Source: Agelaius tricolor
Taxonomy: Eukaryota > Chordata > Aves > Passeriformes > Icteridae
DNA length: 64,000 nt
Assembly (NCBI GenBank): GCA_023055355.1
Contig: JALJCS010000056.1
Location: 310,001 to 374,000, forward strand
Direction: 5' to 3'
How positions within the stretch are numbered: the stretch's first letter is position 1; the number at the start of each line of letters is the position of its first letter. Positions 10,601 to 22,361 of this stretch are shown one piece after another. A program made the position numbers and the translations under genes. The notes under the pieces were generated by a model, which was not told the DNA's origin, did no database searches, and worked only from the letters and a program-made list of their open reading frames with translations.

Positions 10601-11035
10601 AGTTTGTTCCCCTGGCTCACCTGTCACGTCGCAGCAGACAGGTGATTGTGGGCCCAAACGCAGTTCTCTCACTGTCATGATCAGTTCCAGGGGCTTGCCG
10701 ATTGCAGACAGGTAGGCTGTTCCTTCCCTTCACATGGAGGCACCAATTATCAGTGATAGAGAAAGATGGGGAGATTGAGAGATGGTCAGAATCCAAATTC
10801 ATTGTGGACTACATATGCTTATATACTATTCTAGGAAGGCTAGTAATGTTGTACTACAATGATTGGATTAATCATCACATAAACAAACATACATTTTACA
10901 ATATCTCTTGGTAATGTAATTTTCTTTTCTGGTAAGTCTTGATTTAATCTTTGGCTGGTCTTGATTTAATCCTCAAAGTTCTGTTTGCTCTTGCCAAAGC
11001 ATCCTGATTATCAAATCTCTTATTACAACCAGGTC
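10601..11035 (-). mobile_element. Leader and partial 5' LTR of the betaretrovirus-like element
   Basis: Upstream of gag on - is a short leader and an LTR-like stretch with a TATA candidate (GTATATAAGC, near 10815-10825). The position just downstream of the LTR end, TTGGTGCCTCCATGTG near 10745, may be a decayed primer-binding site, but I cannot match it to a tRNA. The LTR is truncated near 11035 by the next repeat. Boundaries are approximate. Confidence 0.5.
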
Positions 11036-11040
11036 CAAAG

Positions 11041-11690
11041 TCCATCAGTGACCCTATGGGAAGCTCACACTGGAGCAGGTTTGCTAGTAGGACTTGTGGC
11101 TGTCCCTGGGGATCAATGCTGGAGCAGTCTGTTCCTGAAAGGACTGAACCCTGAGTAAGGGATCCACACTGGAGCAGTTAATGAAGAACTGCAACCCATG
11201 GGAAGCACTCATGCTGGAGGAGCTCGTGGAGAACTATCTCCTGTGAGAGGGACACCATGCTGGAGCAGGGGAAGGACTTCTTTACCTGAGGAGGAAGCAG
11301 CAACGAAAACAATGTGATGAACTGACCTTAACCCCCAGTCCCCATCTCCCTGCATCACTGAGGGAAGAAGGTAGAGAATCAAGAATGAAGTTAAGCCCAA
11401 AAAGGAGGGAAGGGGGGGGGGGGGGGAGATGTCTTTAAGATTTGTTTACTTCCCATTATCCTACTCTGATTCTGATTGGGAATAAATTCAATAATTTCTC
11501 CAAGTCATGTCTGTTTTATCCATGAAAGTAATCAGTGAGTGATTTCTCCCTGTCTTTAACTCATGAGTCTTTCCTTATATTTTCTTTCCCCTGTCCAGTT
11601 GAGGAGGGGAGTGATAGAGCAGCCTTGATGAGCACCTGACCTCCAGCCAAAGTCAAACCATCACCGCTTCTAACAGACATGAGGTAAAAT
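11041..11690 (+). mobile_element. Old avian ERVL-type LTR fragment
   Basis: Repeated GCTGGAGCAG blocks (11070-11270), GAGGAGGAAGCAGCAACG, a TGATTGGGAATAAATTCAATAATTT poly(A) region near 11475, and an ending like GAGGGGAGTGATAGAGCAGCC ... CCAGCCAAAGTCAA are characteristic, from my knowledge, of a common avian ERVL-class LTR. The 5' end is truncated. It contains a run of 15 G at 11412-11426. Confidence 0.65.
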
Positions 11691-11973
11691 AATGCAATCT
11701 GAAAAAAGAAAAAATAAATCAATCCATGCTTTTCATATAATTTCTAAATCTCATTCATTTTAGGAGAGGTGAAGAGATGTAGAAAATAATATCCTAATAT
11801 ACTCTTTGTTAGATGCCAGTAAGGCAGTACAGGTGAGGGCAGTATTTTTTCTGTGCTGTCAAGTCTTTCGATAAACCATAACTTTTTATGGCACAAGCAT
11901 CTGTCAATGATATATTCATGCTTAGAACTTAGGTAATAAAATAGCTGGCTGTTGACTTTCAGAAATAACAGAC
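11691..11973. other. AT-rich gap between LTRs
   Basis: No retroviral motif or credible coding sequence seen. An open frame on - (11744-12004) runs into the neighbouring LTR and looks accidental. Confidence 0.5.
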
Positions 11974-12602
11974 TGTCCTGGTTCAGGGCAAATTTGGGAG
12001 ACAACCCCCAAAGGGGTTACTCTAGAAAAGCAGATTAAATTGGCCTCTCCCCCAACCGGTTTGGGAAAAAATATCTCCTTTGAGAAAAGTGGAAAAAGCT
12101 GTTTTTTAAACAATAAAACCTCTTGCTGCTCCAAAAGAGATAACAAACTCAGAAAAGTCCCCTCCCTGGGTTGCAGCTTGGCTCACTCGGTCTCTTATCA
12201 GTCCCTCCGGCACTGGAAATGTCACGGCCTAGGCCTGGCCCGGTGGGCCACAGGTGCAAGCTGCCGGTGCTCTTCTGGGTGTTCAGTCCAGAGCATGTTT
12301 AAACAGGTCCAAAGAAAAGGGAAAAAAACCAAACCCCACAGTCCAGGGAACTTCTTTGCCTTAGCTAGCTAACACTAACTAAAACAAAAGAGAGCTCTGT
12401 CCTGCTGTCTGTCCATCTGCAGACAACAACAGTCCAAGAGCAGGAATGTGGAGGAGTGAGTGCAGTGTCTGAAAACAAACTGCGCACTTCTTCTGTCCCC
12501 CCTTCACTCTCTGGAACAAGTCTTAAAGGTGCAAAACTTATTATTCAGCATAAACAGAACAGACAATTAAGGATAAAAGCATCATATAGTCAACCCAGGA
12601 CA
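11974..12602 (-). mobile_element. Solo LTR, TGTCCTGG family, copy 1 (629 bp)
   Basis: Termini TGTCCTGGTT and CCCAGGACA are inverted repeats, and CAGAC flanks both ends (11969-11973 and 12603-12607), a perfect 5-bp target duplication as made by ERVL or class I integrases. It is the inverse of the copies at 15636-16276 and 18497-19109: the end reading CTCCCAAATTTGCCCTGAACCAGGACA on - matches their 3' ends. No internal sequence remains. Confidence 0.92.
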
Positions 12603-12607
12603 CAGAC

Positions 12608-13537
12608 CTGAAAACTACAAACAGATAAGCACATACTTTTCTATCATATCTACTGGACAATTAATGTTCATAAGTATTTGCAGTTTGAGGGTATTAGATT
12701 TTCTAAGGCCTCAAAAAACTTGCTCGATGAGGCTTTTAAAAGGGCTTATGGTTGTTCATGTACTCTGAGTTAGATGCACAGGAGAAATATCGAGAAGATA
12801 TTCTCAAGAGGTCAAAACAAAACAAAGACTTTGCTGGCAAACTAGAAAATCAGAGAACTTTGGCAAAAGTTTATAACAACATTCAATCAACATAAAACAC
12901 TTCTCGAAGCAGTAACTTAGCCCATTCAATTTAGCAAACTCTAAGCCTGTCTGATATTAAGTTACTCAAAGATTCCAAGAAGAAATTAGAAGAAGAAGAA
13001 AGAGAGAAAGATAAAAGATATAGAAAAGGACACATATAGCTACCAACTCCTGGGTTCCAGCAGTGTGCAGCTGATACAAATTCCAAGAGGAGATAGGGTC
13101 AAGATGTGTGCTTGCCTCCTGTTCAGCTTTAAATACCTCTTGGCCTCAGAGCATTTTCCCCCTCACATGAATTGGTGAGATGACCCAGGCCAGACATCTG
13201 TCCGGTAGGGAGCAATATCTGGCCAGGGAGATGGAATCCCCAGCGCACAATAAACATCTTGCCTTGAGAGCAAGATGTAGGAAGATAAGCTGGAATTTCT
13301 GACTGAGACACTTCAGTTTACTAACTATAAAAGCTACACAAACTTTCACTAAAAGCAGAAGTCTTCTGCACACTAACGTAGGGCTGCTCCCTGAAGTTTA
13401 GATGCAAACATTGTGGTTTCTTTTCTGGTAATTGAGTGAAAGGACTCTATGTGCACTCCATCATCAATTCAGTGGTAAGCTACATTGACTCCTAATCTAT
13501 ACTATTTCTTTGCTAGCTGTAATATAGGTACCTCTAT
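12608..13537. other. Unassigned AT-rich sequence
   Basis: Apart from an ordinary purine-rich patch near 12985-13020 and an ACAATAAAC near 13247, I see no gene, LTR terminus pair or retroviral domain. The reading frames on - at 13129-13373 overlap one another and have no recognisable content. This may be degraded internal sequence of provirus C or host DNA. Confidence 0.45.
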
Positions 13538-13743
13538 TGATGCTGAATTGATTTTTGCCTTTTTTGCTTTTATATGTTCTCTATATTCTTCACATATATA
13601 TTTGTAGGTCTGTAGCCTATTGTATTTGTAGCTAGCACTTTACCTACTCTATTAGACAGAAAGACAAAATAAATTTCCCAGTGGCTCGAAGCCCTGTGGG
13701 TCCAAGGATAGGCTCTCTGAGAGCCAAGGTTGAAACCTATCGC

Positions 13744-14079
13744 TGTTGAGTAAGAAAGCGGCACAGACTCCAAGAGGGCTGGTTTACACAGCAGCAGTTT
13801 TAATATGAAAAACTTCTCTCTTTTATAGACTGTTCTGATACATTCAGACCAGATTGGTCAATCAATCAATACATTTCACCTGATTGACTAATTAACAAAA
13901 ACACCTTTCTCATGAACAATCCCTGAGAAGAACAAGAAAACAAAGAGTAGAAAAACACCACCTGCAGGTTGTTTATAATAACAAGTTATCATCGTTTCTC
14001 TACAACTCACTAAAAAGTCTCACAAGTCCACTATGAGAAAACTTATCTAGTTTTCTCGCTCTCTGACCAGGCTGTCACA
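13744..14079 (-). mobile_element. LTR inserted in the TGATGC-family LTR
   Basis: Begins TGTTGAG and ends GTCACA on +. Aligning the host LTR with its relative at 24769 shows extra sequence exactly over this interval, after CCAAGGTTGAAACC and before the TTTTCATAAACAAAG block. Read on -, a TATA-like CTATAAAAGAG (near 13820-13830) precedes a CATATTAAAACTG poly(A)-like region, so it points left. The flanks (TATCGC, TCCACA) are not a clean duplication. Confidence 0.72.
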
Positions 14080-14169
14080 TCCACAGAAAGCAGCTCTCTG
14101 ATACATTTTTTCATAAACAAAGTTTAGTCTTTATCGAAGGGCAATGGGAATTCAGAAAAGTGTAGAACT

Positions 14170-14190
14170 GGGGGGGGGGGGGGGGGGGGG
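14170..14190 (+). repeat. Run of 21 G
   Basis: Homopolymer within the TGATGC-family LTR. The sister LTR at 24769-25277 has no long run at the corresponding site, so the run expanded after the copies separated. Confidence 0.95.
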
Positions 14191-14382
14191 TTAGGGAAAT
14201 GTCTTATGTCTTTAACTGGGGATTCTTGTCAGTTATGCTAATTTGCTAAACATATAAAAATTTCATCCGCTTATGCTACATATGCATCTTTGGTGCTTTC
14301 CATCTAGCATACTATGCACCTAAGGATCCTTATAAAGGTAACCCCTTTGTTATCACCTAACTGTGTTTGACTCGCGATTTTA

Positions 14383-14975
14383 TGTCTTGGTTTGAAAAGA
14401 CAGGTGTCTGCTAAGGAAGGCAGGAGCCTCTCTTGAAATGGAAAATGCAAACCCCCTCCCTCCGAATAATTATAATTTTGAAATTAAGGGGCTCTCAGGC
14501 AAAGATATGGGAGTAGGAATAACAGTTCTTTATTAGGAAAAATAAAAATAAAAATGCAGTAATACAAAACAACATTGACAGTCAGAATATGACCTGACAC
14601 CCTGTTGGTCAGGGTGTTGGTAGCAGTCTGATTAAATGGTGCCTGCAGTCCTCCTGGAGTGACAGATGTGATTCTGTTGAAGCAGTGATCCTGTAGAAGG
14701 TGTAGTCTTCCTCTGAAGGTCCAGTGGTGGTGTAGATGGGTTTGGTCTTCCTCTGGGAATCCAGTGAAAAAAGCTGACTATGGTATTCCAAATCTCAGAT
14801 TATGTCCGGGTAGGAATGCTTGGCTCCTCCCCCTGAGCGGAGCATCTCACAATGGGATGATGTAATTTTATCAGTCATGCAGTGAGACTCAATGGCCCAT
14901 TAACAGAAGATATCTCCCAGGAGGGAGGATAGGTCATGGAAGAGAGAAAGAAAACCCCCCCACTTGGTTTTAACA
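14383..14975 (-). mobile_element. LTR of the TGTTRAARCC family, copy 1 (593 bp)
   Basis: Termini TGTCTTGGTTTGAAA and GGTTTTAACA on +. On - it is homologous to the LTR at 20036-20527: shared CCCATTGTGAGATGCTCCGC, CTACAGGATCAC..CTTCAACA, GGTGTCAGGT..TATTCTGACT and TCCTAATAAA poly(A) region. No clean target duplication seen (TTTTA versus GGTGG), so one flank may have been changed by a later event. Confidence 0.78.
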
Positions 14976-15008
14976 GGTGGCCCAATTAACAGAAGATAAC
15001 TGCCCCAC

Positions 15009-15409
15009 TGTGGCCACATTTCTCTTCACAGAGAAAGTAAGGCACAATTTCCCAAGGATATTTTCTGGGAATCGCAGCGAGGAACTTCAGAGAAAGAAAA
15101 AACAATTCTTATTCAACTGCTGCTCCTCTTGTTGTGCAAAAGTAGAATGCAATATGGAGATTGTTTACCAAAAGTGATGGAGTTTTTTTTTCCTTGGCCT
15201 ATCAGGGCCAAGCGCTTGTGCAGACTGTTGGTCAGCAGACAGTCACAAGATTTTGTTCGGTGGAGTTGAGTGCTTGTGCAGATTCAGTTTAGATGTAATG
15301 TAATATAGTGTAATATAATATAGTATAATAAAGTCATTAATTAGCCTTCTGATATCATGGAGTCCTCCTTGTCATTTCTCCCTTTGTCGGGGTTGCCTGC
15401 TTTACTATA
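15009..15409 (+). mobile_element. Short ERVK-type solo LTR (401 bp), duplication CCCCAC
   Basis: Starts TGTGGCCACATT and ends TTTACTATA. CCCCAC occurs on both sides (15003-15008 and 15410-15415), a 6-bp duplication that argues for these limits even though the final CA has decayed to TA. A TATAATAAAG region near 15325 and the AGCCTTCTGATATCATGGAGTC block resemble passerine ERVK LTRs, including those at 20881 and 25737. Confidence 0.82.
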
Positions 15410-15415
15410 CCCCAC

Positions 15416-15635
15416 TTCTAACAGATGGCAATAGAATACACACCCCCGGCCACATCTTGCATTTGCAACCTAAGACATTTTAGGACCAGTGAAAATGTAT
15501 CTCTATTGTGCACTGTATTTATATCAACTACTAGTTCTTTTGTTTATCCTGTGTAGTAAGTCTGTTCAAAGTCTTGTGTCTGTTAATCTTGTGTCTGTTC
15601 AGTAAAAAATTCATTTTATAATAGACCTAATCAGC
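15416..15635. other. Unassigned spacer between solo LTRs
   Basis: No feature recognised. It lies between two duplication-flanked LTRs and must predate both. Confidence 0.4.
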
Positions 15636-16276
15636 TGTCCTGGGGTGACTGAATAGTCTGGTATCCCCATCGTCTGCTTTTTTGTCCAGATATAAGTCCT
15701 GTGCCTTTAAGCGAGCTCGAAGGGGGGGGAAGTGGTGGAAATTCCTTCCACCACTTTTTTTAAAAACAGAGATAAGGTTCTCTCAGTTGTCTCCCAGTTT
15801 TCAGCTCCACAGAGAGAGAGAAACAGAGTTTTCCTTTTCTTTTGTCACTGGTTTTCCTCATTAGCTGAGGCAAGAAAAGTTTTCCTGTGACTGCGGCAGC
15901 TTCTTCAGGAGCTGTTCAGCTTTTCTCAGGTCTGAAAACACCAAACCAAACTGGGACCCCACGCCAGCAGCCTGGTGGGGAGAGGCCCCCTGGGATGCTG
16001 CCCTGCCAGCTCCTAGCTCAGAGAGACTGAGCCATACCCATGGAAAGGACTTTGGACTCTGAATCCACCAGTTCTCCACAACAAGAGGTTTTATTACCTA
16101 ACATTGTTAATTTCTTGTTTTCTTGTAAAATAAACAGGTTTATTTTTTCACTTTCTCCAAAGGAAAAATTCTTTACATTTAAACCAGTGGGGGGAAGGGA
16201 GTGCTGAATCCGACCTTCTTCAGAGGGAATGCCTTTTCAGGATAATTTCCTCCCAAATTTGTCTCAAACCGGGACA
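15636..16276 (+). mobile_element. Solo LTR, TGTCCTGG family, copy 2 (641 bp)
   Basis: Starts TGTCCTGGGGTGACT, ends ACCGGGACA, flanked by TCAGC on both sides (15631-15635 and 16277-16281). CTGTGCCTTTAAG near 15700 and AAAATAAACAGG poly(A) region near 16125 align with copy 3 at 18497-19109. Confidence 0.92.
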
Positions 16277-16281
16277 TCAGC

Positions 16282-17667
16282 CATTCTTAGGAACTTTCAA
16301 TTGATCCAACAGTAAACAAGATCAATTTGGGGTGCAGGTCACCTCAAACAGAGCTACTGCCAGAAATCTGAGCCCAAGACAGAACTTGTCTAAAAGTTCT
16401 CATCTCCATTCCTAACACTTGTTAAGGATATGTTTTTTTGATTTTTGAAGAGCCATAGTGGTAAAAAGTTATTAAACTAGTTCTTGAAAGGACACATCAT
16501 GATTTTTCTTCCTCATTTGAACACTGTTTTATACTCATAGCTAATTTCACATTTGATCTAAAATCAGCCTAAATTAATGTAGCTTGAACATAACTAATGC
16601 AAGCTGGAAGAAGACAACCTTCAGGATATGCTTTTTTCCTACTGAATAGGCAAAAAATTCTTTAAGACCTTTAGGAACTGCTGCCATGACATGATTCTGG
16701 TGCAGATGGTAAGAAAATAAAGAATAAACAAGAAATTGAGAGGTGAGCTAGCTATAAAATGAGGATACATCAAAGAAGCAACCCAAATGCTAAAACTATA
16801 GGAAAATATGATTTACTTTATTTTTAAACAAGTAAGATGTCAGGCATTAAGGCTCTGAGTTTTATTGCTTGTACAGGATTCAATTAGTTTGGATTTATTA
16901 AAAAATATAGCATATTTCCCACTCAAACCATGTGCCACCCTTGGAAGGGGACAGCACGGGAGGAGTAGGGCATGCAGTATCTCTCACACCGGAGTTCTCC
17001 CCAGGTGGTTGTGTGTCCACTGTGTGTCTGTCCCCACGCTGAGCAGCAGGCAACAAGTGCTCCTTGTCTGCACTGCCAGGTTCTCGTTGGACCAGCTGCC
17101 CCTGCCTCACCATGCATACAGTCTGTGGGAATGGGGCTACGCTATCTGCTCCTCTCCTTTTTGCTGCCCAAGAGGGAAAAGTGGAGTTGACTTATGGGCC
17201 AGTTGCCTGGTCTGGCAGGATCAGTGTGCCTTTTGCCGGACACATTGGGTCCAAAGAGGAAAAAGCCACACTTGAGGCTCTCCTAAAACAGGCTATAGGG
17301 AAACAGAACACTGTTTCAATGAACACCTTACAAGGGAAACTGAGTAGTACCACAGGGGTGAGATGAGACCTTTCTTCCAGCCTTTGAAATATGAACTGGG
17401 AAAATACTGGGTGGTTCATCAGTTTCTCTATTTGCCAAATTCTCCTAAGAAGGATCTATTGAAATTCTTCAAAGGGGGAAGAATAGCACATAATTTAAGA
17501 TAGTTTACAGTATTAAATTTTAAAAATACCTTCTGCATTCCTGCAAATAAGAAAGTCCAAGGACTCTGCTGTTAAGTGGAAGAATCCTGAAAAAGGGAAA
17601 AGGACTGAGCACACTGAGGCAGAGTGGACATTTTCCAGGGTAGAAATCCATTTTGATTTAAGTGAAA
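16282..17667. other. Unassigned stretch upstream of provirus C pol
   Basis: This is where degraded gag and early pol of provirus C would be expected, but I cannot recognise any motif. Overlapping frames at 16865-17419 on both strands are GC-richer than their surroundings; none contains a zinc knuckle, major homology region or protease triad. I see nothing that supports a gene. Confidence 0.4.
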
Positions 17668-18053
17668 TGTACATCTTTGAGTTAAGTCTGTAGCTTGCTG
17701 TTTAGTCTGACTGCTTGTTCTATCGAAAAGCCTGTGCTTGGAAGGACTGCTTCAGCTGAAGGACAAGAGATAAGGGGGGAGGAGGGGGGCAGACAGAGCA
17801 GGGCAACCTGACCCAGGAGCTCTTTCTGAAGAATTAGTGGCAAGTGTCACTCGAAATCAGTGGAATGAATATGTATGAACCTATTGTGAAATTGCATGCA
17901 TATGTATTTGAGAGTGAGATAAAAGGAGATCTGGAGATCCCAGAGGTATGCATGTCATTTTAGGGGAACGATTCCCACATGCGTCCAGCGCTGTTATAAA
18001 CATACCGGCTTTACAACTTTCATAAAAGTTGTGGAGTTTTGTTTATCTCCACA
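17668..18053 (+). mobile_element. Probable short LTR (about 386 bp)
   Basis: Starts about TGTACATC and ends TCTCCACA. GAGATAAAAGGAG near 17920 could be a TATA region, and the ending (CATAAAAGTTGTGGAGTTTTG...TCTCCACA) resembles a short passerine LTR. Flanks do not give a clean duplication. Pol sequence of provirus C resumes immediately after it. Confidence 0.55.
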
Positions 18054-18496
18054 AAACAGCACCAGGACAGTCCTACCTGAGGGTTTAAAGAACAGCCCAA
18101 CTATATTCAGAAATCAGCTGGCAAAAGAACTGGAGAAGGCAGCAGCTAAGAATTGCTGCATTCAACCAGCATCTGAGAATTGCTGCATCCAACACTTGCA
18201 TCCAACTCACTGTAAGTTTATTCTTTGAACACTGATGACATGTATCCCATGCCATGTTACTGAAACAGGGTAATGTTATTCTGAAAGCGTTTGTTGACAA
18301 TCCTGGTATGTCTCAGTTCTCAGCACTAACTGATAATGTATCTGAGTATGACTGTTTACAGACCATTGAAAAGCCCTATTCCAGCAGAGCAGACCTGAAG
18401 GACATGCCTCCAGAGGATTCAGATTGGGAACTGTATACAGATGCGAGCAGCTTCGTGGCAGATGACAAATGGATGACAAGTTATGCAGTGACAACC

Positions 18497-19109
18497 TGTC
18501 CTAGGGTGACATTATGATGCTTGTATCCCCATTCATGTGTACTGTTAATGTTGGATATTATGTTCTGTACCTTTAAGACTGGCTCTAAAGAGGGAAAGTT
18601 TTGTTTTGGTTTTCTTATCAGCCTGGCAGGACACAGAGACTGCAGCTTTTGCTTTTTGCTTTGCTCTCTCTCGCTCTTGCTTGCTTCGCTTCTGCTTGCT
18701 TTTGCTCATTAGCTAGTTTAGTTAAACTGTCCAAATTTCTTCCTGGACTGTTTCTCCTTTCCTTTTTCTGACCATTTCGAACCTGCTCCAGACTGGGACC
18801 TGGGAACACGGAGAGTTTGCACCTTGTGGCCTGCAGCAGCTGCCCCAGCGCCGGAGGGACTGATAACAGAGCGACCACCCCCCCCAAGAGAGACTTTCTG
18901 AATTTGTCATCTTTTTTTCAGAGCGGTGTCATCCGGTATTGTTCATTTTGTGTGCTGGGGGGTGCTGTGCCTATTAAATAAACAGGTTCTTTCCACTTCT
19001 CTCAGAGGAATCCTTCCCGAACCGGTTGGGGGGAGGGGCCGTGTGGGTTTGCTTACTGGAGGGGCCCTCCTTTGGAAATTCTCTTCCAAATTTGCCCTAA
19101 ACCAGGACA
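18497..19109 (+). mobile_element. Solo LTR, TGTCCTGG family, copy 3 (613 bp)
   Basis: Starts TGTCCTAGGGTGACA, ends ACCAGGACA, flanked by CAACC on both sides (18492-18496, 19110-19114). It interrupts the RNase H domain of provirus C between its first catalytic Asp and the Glu strand. AATAAACAGG near 18975 is its poly(A) region. Confidence 0.93.
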
Positions 19110-20035
19110 CAACCACAAACCAGGTAACCAGGGAAAAGCCTTGCCATCAGATGTATCATCACAGAAAGCTGAACTGATTGCACAGATGAGAATTCTGGAA
19201 TTGAGCGAAGGGACGAAAGTAAAAATATTTACTAATTCTGAATATGAATTTAGTATTGTCAATGTCCATGAAGTCATCTCAAAGGAAAGAGAACTTCTGA
19301 CTCTTCAATGTAATGGAATTTAACATACGGAACAGATCCATGTGCTGCTACAGAGGATTTGAGAGTCTAGAGAAGCAACTTTATGCATTGCAAAGCTCAT
19401 CAAAAGGGGAAAGCAACTCCCGAATTAGACAATCATTTTGCTGATGAAATAGTAAAAGGGGCTGCAGAAAAAGGCATCTTAACAGTAGTGCCACAAAAGG
19501 AAATTGATTTGTCAAGGTTTGTTCCAAAGTGTGATCAGCAAGACCATCAGTTTTCTGGCACAAAAGCTGAAATCAAAGAAAGTGAATGAGCTATTACAGC
19601 AGAAGGACAGATGGTAGTCCTACCTCATCGAGAACATGAAAGCACCCATACGGGTACAGAGAACCTTTTGAAACATGGGAAGAAGGTAGTGATAGGAAGG
19701 GAAATGACTGATATTGCACAATTTATAACAAGCAAATGTGAAATCTGCTATAGAAACAACCCAAACATGAGCAAGACTTGTGTTAGAAATAACAGAGGCA
19801 GGGGATTTTCCTGGACATTATTGTCAAATAGATTCTGCTGAGTTACCACACAAAGAAGGATACAGGTATGTATTGGTGTTGGTTGACACCTTCAGTGGAT
19901 GGTCTGAAGCTTGCCCTGGTCACACTAACATAGCAAAAGAAGTGGTGGAAGTTTTACTCAGTCATATAATTCCAAGGTTTGGGGTTGGTCCTAGGTTACA
20001 ATATAAAGATGTGTTCTATTCCCATCTTCAAGAGA

Positions 20036-20527
20036 TGTTGAAGCCAGGAGGGGCATTGTTTTTCCTTATCTCCTGTTAATGGGCCCCTCAATGCCTTGCA
20101 GCATGACTCAGAGATAACTCCCTCCAGGAGCCATTTCTGTTTAATGGGCAATCAAGGACCCACCCCATGACTCATAGAATGATATCAGCCCATTGTGAGA
20201 TGCTCCGCCCAGGGGGGGAGGAGCTAAGCATCCCCATCTGGATATACTGTGGGGTTTGGGACAGAACAAGCTGCCCTTACCCACTGGTTTCCAGAGGACA
20301 AGAGCTACCAGATCTTTTCTACAGGATCACCACTTCAACAAGACCATTTCATCTGGACTGCTACCACCACCTTAACTAGCAAGGTGTCAGGTTGTATTCT
20401 GACTCTGTCAGTGGTTTTTCTTTTGTATTCTTGCATGTATTTTGTTGGGGTTTTGTTTCTTCCTTTTCCTAATAAATTGTATTTCTGACTTGGAGTCTCT
20501 CACTGGTTTTGCTTTCAAACCATAACA
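20036..20527 (+). mobile_element. LTR of the TGTTRAARCC family, copy 2 (492 bp)
   Basis: Starts TGTTGAAGCCAGG and ends TTTCAAACCATAACA; same orientation as provirus C. Homologous to the inverse of 14383-14975. CCTAATAAATTG near 20470 is its poly(A) signal. It separates the first part of the integrase core from the NRTL part. The flanks (AGAGA, GGGTT) do not match, but TTTGGGGTTGGTCC occurs near both sides (19979 and 20536), hinting at a local rearrangement. Confidence 0.78.
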
Positions 20528-20880
20528 GGGTTCCTTTGGGGTTGGTCCCCCAACAATTAGGGAAGTTAGTCAAATGTTGGGAAGCTGTTTGGGATCTGTA
20601 AATTCCCTACACACCCCAGACGAGTGGTAAGGCTGCACATGTGAACAGAACCCTTGAAACACAGATTAGTAAAACTTGTCAGAAACATCCATGACATGGG
20701 TTCAGGCCTTGCTGTAAGTCTCTGTCCGAAGTTTCCCTCACCTGCCTCAAATCATCATGAAAGGGACAGAGATTGGGGACCACTGAAGAAAAAGGACCCT
20801 TGTTTGAAATCCTGGCCTTGTTAGGGATGGTTGCTTGCCAAGACCCTGAGGCCTGAGCACAGTCTCTGGTATTGCTAAGC

Positions 20881-21264
20881 TGTCGCAGACAACTTTTATA
20901 AAAATCCTTTCCTTAGGATTTTTTCCTCCTGAGAAGCTGAGAGGCCTCAGGAACAAAATGTAAACAATGGTTATCTGCTGCTGTGGAATGCAACAGGTGG
21001 ATCTTTGATTGGCCCATCTTGGATGTTTATAATTAATGGCCAATCACAGCCCAGCTAGCTTGGCTCTCTGTCCGAGCCACAAAATTTTGTTATTCATTCT
21101 TTCCTATTCTTAGCCTAGCCTTCTGATGAGAACTTTTTCTTCTATTCTTTTAGTATAGTTTTAATGTAATATATATCATAAAATAATAAATTAAGCCTTC
21201 TGAAATATGGAGTCAACATTCTCGTCTCTTCCCTCATTTGAAAACCCCTGTGAACACCGTCACA
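20881..21264 (+). mobile_element. ERVK-type solo LTR (384 bp), duplication CTAAGC
   Basis: Starts TGTCGCAGACA and ends CACCGTCACA, flanked by CTAAGC (20875-20880, 21265-21270). Homologous to the LTR at 25737-26127: shared GGATTTTTTC..CTCCTGAGAAG, TTATCTGCTGCTGTGGAATG and AAGCCTTCTGAAA blocks. Nested inside the 20713-22731 LTR. Confidence 0.93.
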
Positions 21265-21744
21265 CTAAGCTATTGTTCACAGGTGTGTTTGCTGTATGCT
21301 ACACTAAGCCCGGTGAAAGGAAAGAGGGGCACTCTGCCCCTTTCTTTGGCTGCACCCACTTTTGCAACAATGGCTCTGGAATTTCCCCACCTCAGCTTGG
21401 CTGGACTTCTCCTGAGGTAGTTTTTTGGTGGTCCTCACAGAAGACCCCTCACCTGTTTTACAACCACCATGACAGACAGACTGAGATGGCAGAAGCCTCT
21501 CCATCAAGGACTGAGACATGAAATCCCTTATGTGAAAAGCCCCCCCCGCTCCTTTCAAGGATTGGGACTGAAACTACTAACCCGGGGGAGGTGTGTGGGG
21601 GAGGCAAGCTAACCAAAGCAAGATGGATGTTGCAGGTGTGAGCAGTGGACAAAGAAGACAATGGTTCTTGCCCACTGCTGAGAACATGGACTGTGTGTGC
21701 CCTTCTTCAAATACCATTTTTCCCCAGAAAATACAATAGACTAC

Positions 21745-22361
21745 TGTCTGGTCGGCTGTCTGTCTCTGCCCAGACACGCGTAGGGTGGTTCTGGGGCCGC
21801 CCACGCTTCAAAGGACAAGTCTGGACTCTTCAGTTTTTCAGTCTTCAGATTGTTTATTATTTCTTATCTACAGGATTTTCTTTCTGCCCAGCAGATGTCT
21901 GACCTGCAAGGCAGCCAAGGGCACTCTGACCACCCACGGGGCGGTCGTGTCTTTTTATACTAAAAACTACGTACATCATATTTACCTTTATTTCCCAATA
22001 TCTTTCACCCATATTAGCAAGTGCACCTTCACCATGGACCAATCCCCAAGTGCCAACATCACCACAGAAAATGGATGACAAGAAGAAGAAAGAAGGACAA
22101 GACACACCCTGATCCCTCCATCTTGTCTCCATAACCCCCCTGTACCAAAACCCTAAAATCTATATTTCACCCTGTAAATACATCATTCCTGCACCATTCA
22201 CTCCCAAGTGACTCTCATGTCCTCAAACAGGTGGCACATCCCTAGAGGGATCGAAATCAAGCCACCAGATGCTCCTGGCAACATTCCAGGATTTCAGAGC
22301 CCCCCCCCAAGGGTTCTCCTGGTAACTCTGGACATCCGGAGTGATGTGCTGAGTTCCCACA
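21745..22361 (-). mobile_element. Solo LTR of the ERVK provirus family (617 bp), duplication GACTAC
   Basis: Homologous along its length to the LTRs of the ERVK provirus at 42297-51641, including the CTGTCTGTCTCTGCCC start region, CACCCACGGGGCGGTC and the CATCTTGTCTCCATAACCCC block, but with many substitutions, so it is older. Starts TGTCTGG, ends GTTCCCACA on +, flanked by GACTAC (21739-21744, 22362-22367). Promoter direction is leftward. Confidence 0.93.

Larger units (their letters stand above)
13538..14382 (+). mobile_element. TGATGC-family LTR, copy 1, interrupted and 3'-truncated
   Basis: Homologous to the 3' LTR of provirus C at 24769-25277: same start TGATGCTGAATT, same TGTAGCCTATT and GGTCCAAGG blocks, same TTTTGTCAGTTATGCTAATTTGCTAAAC block near 14225. 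It is split by another LTR (13744-14079) and ends where the LTR at 14383 begins, so its 3' end is not seen. It may be the 5' LTR of provirus C, but flanking bases do not form a matching duplication with 25278. Confidence 0.75.

Noticed and set aside
16865..17419. Overlapping 60-136-codon frames as a gag or protease of provirus C
   Set aside because: No zinc knuckle, major homology region or Asp-Thr-Gly; several frames on both strands are equally open.
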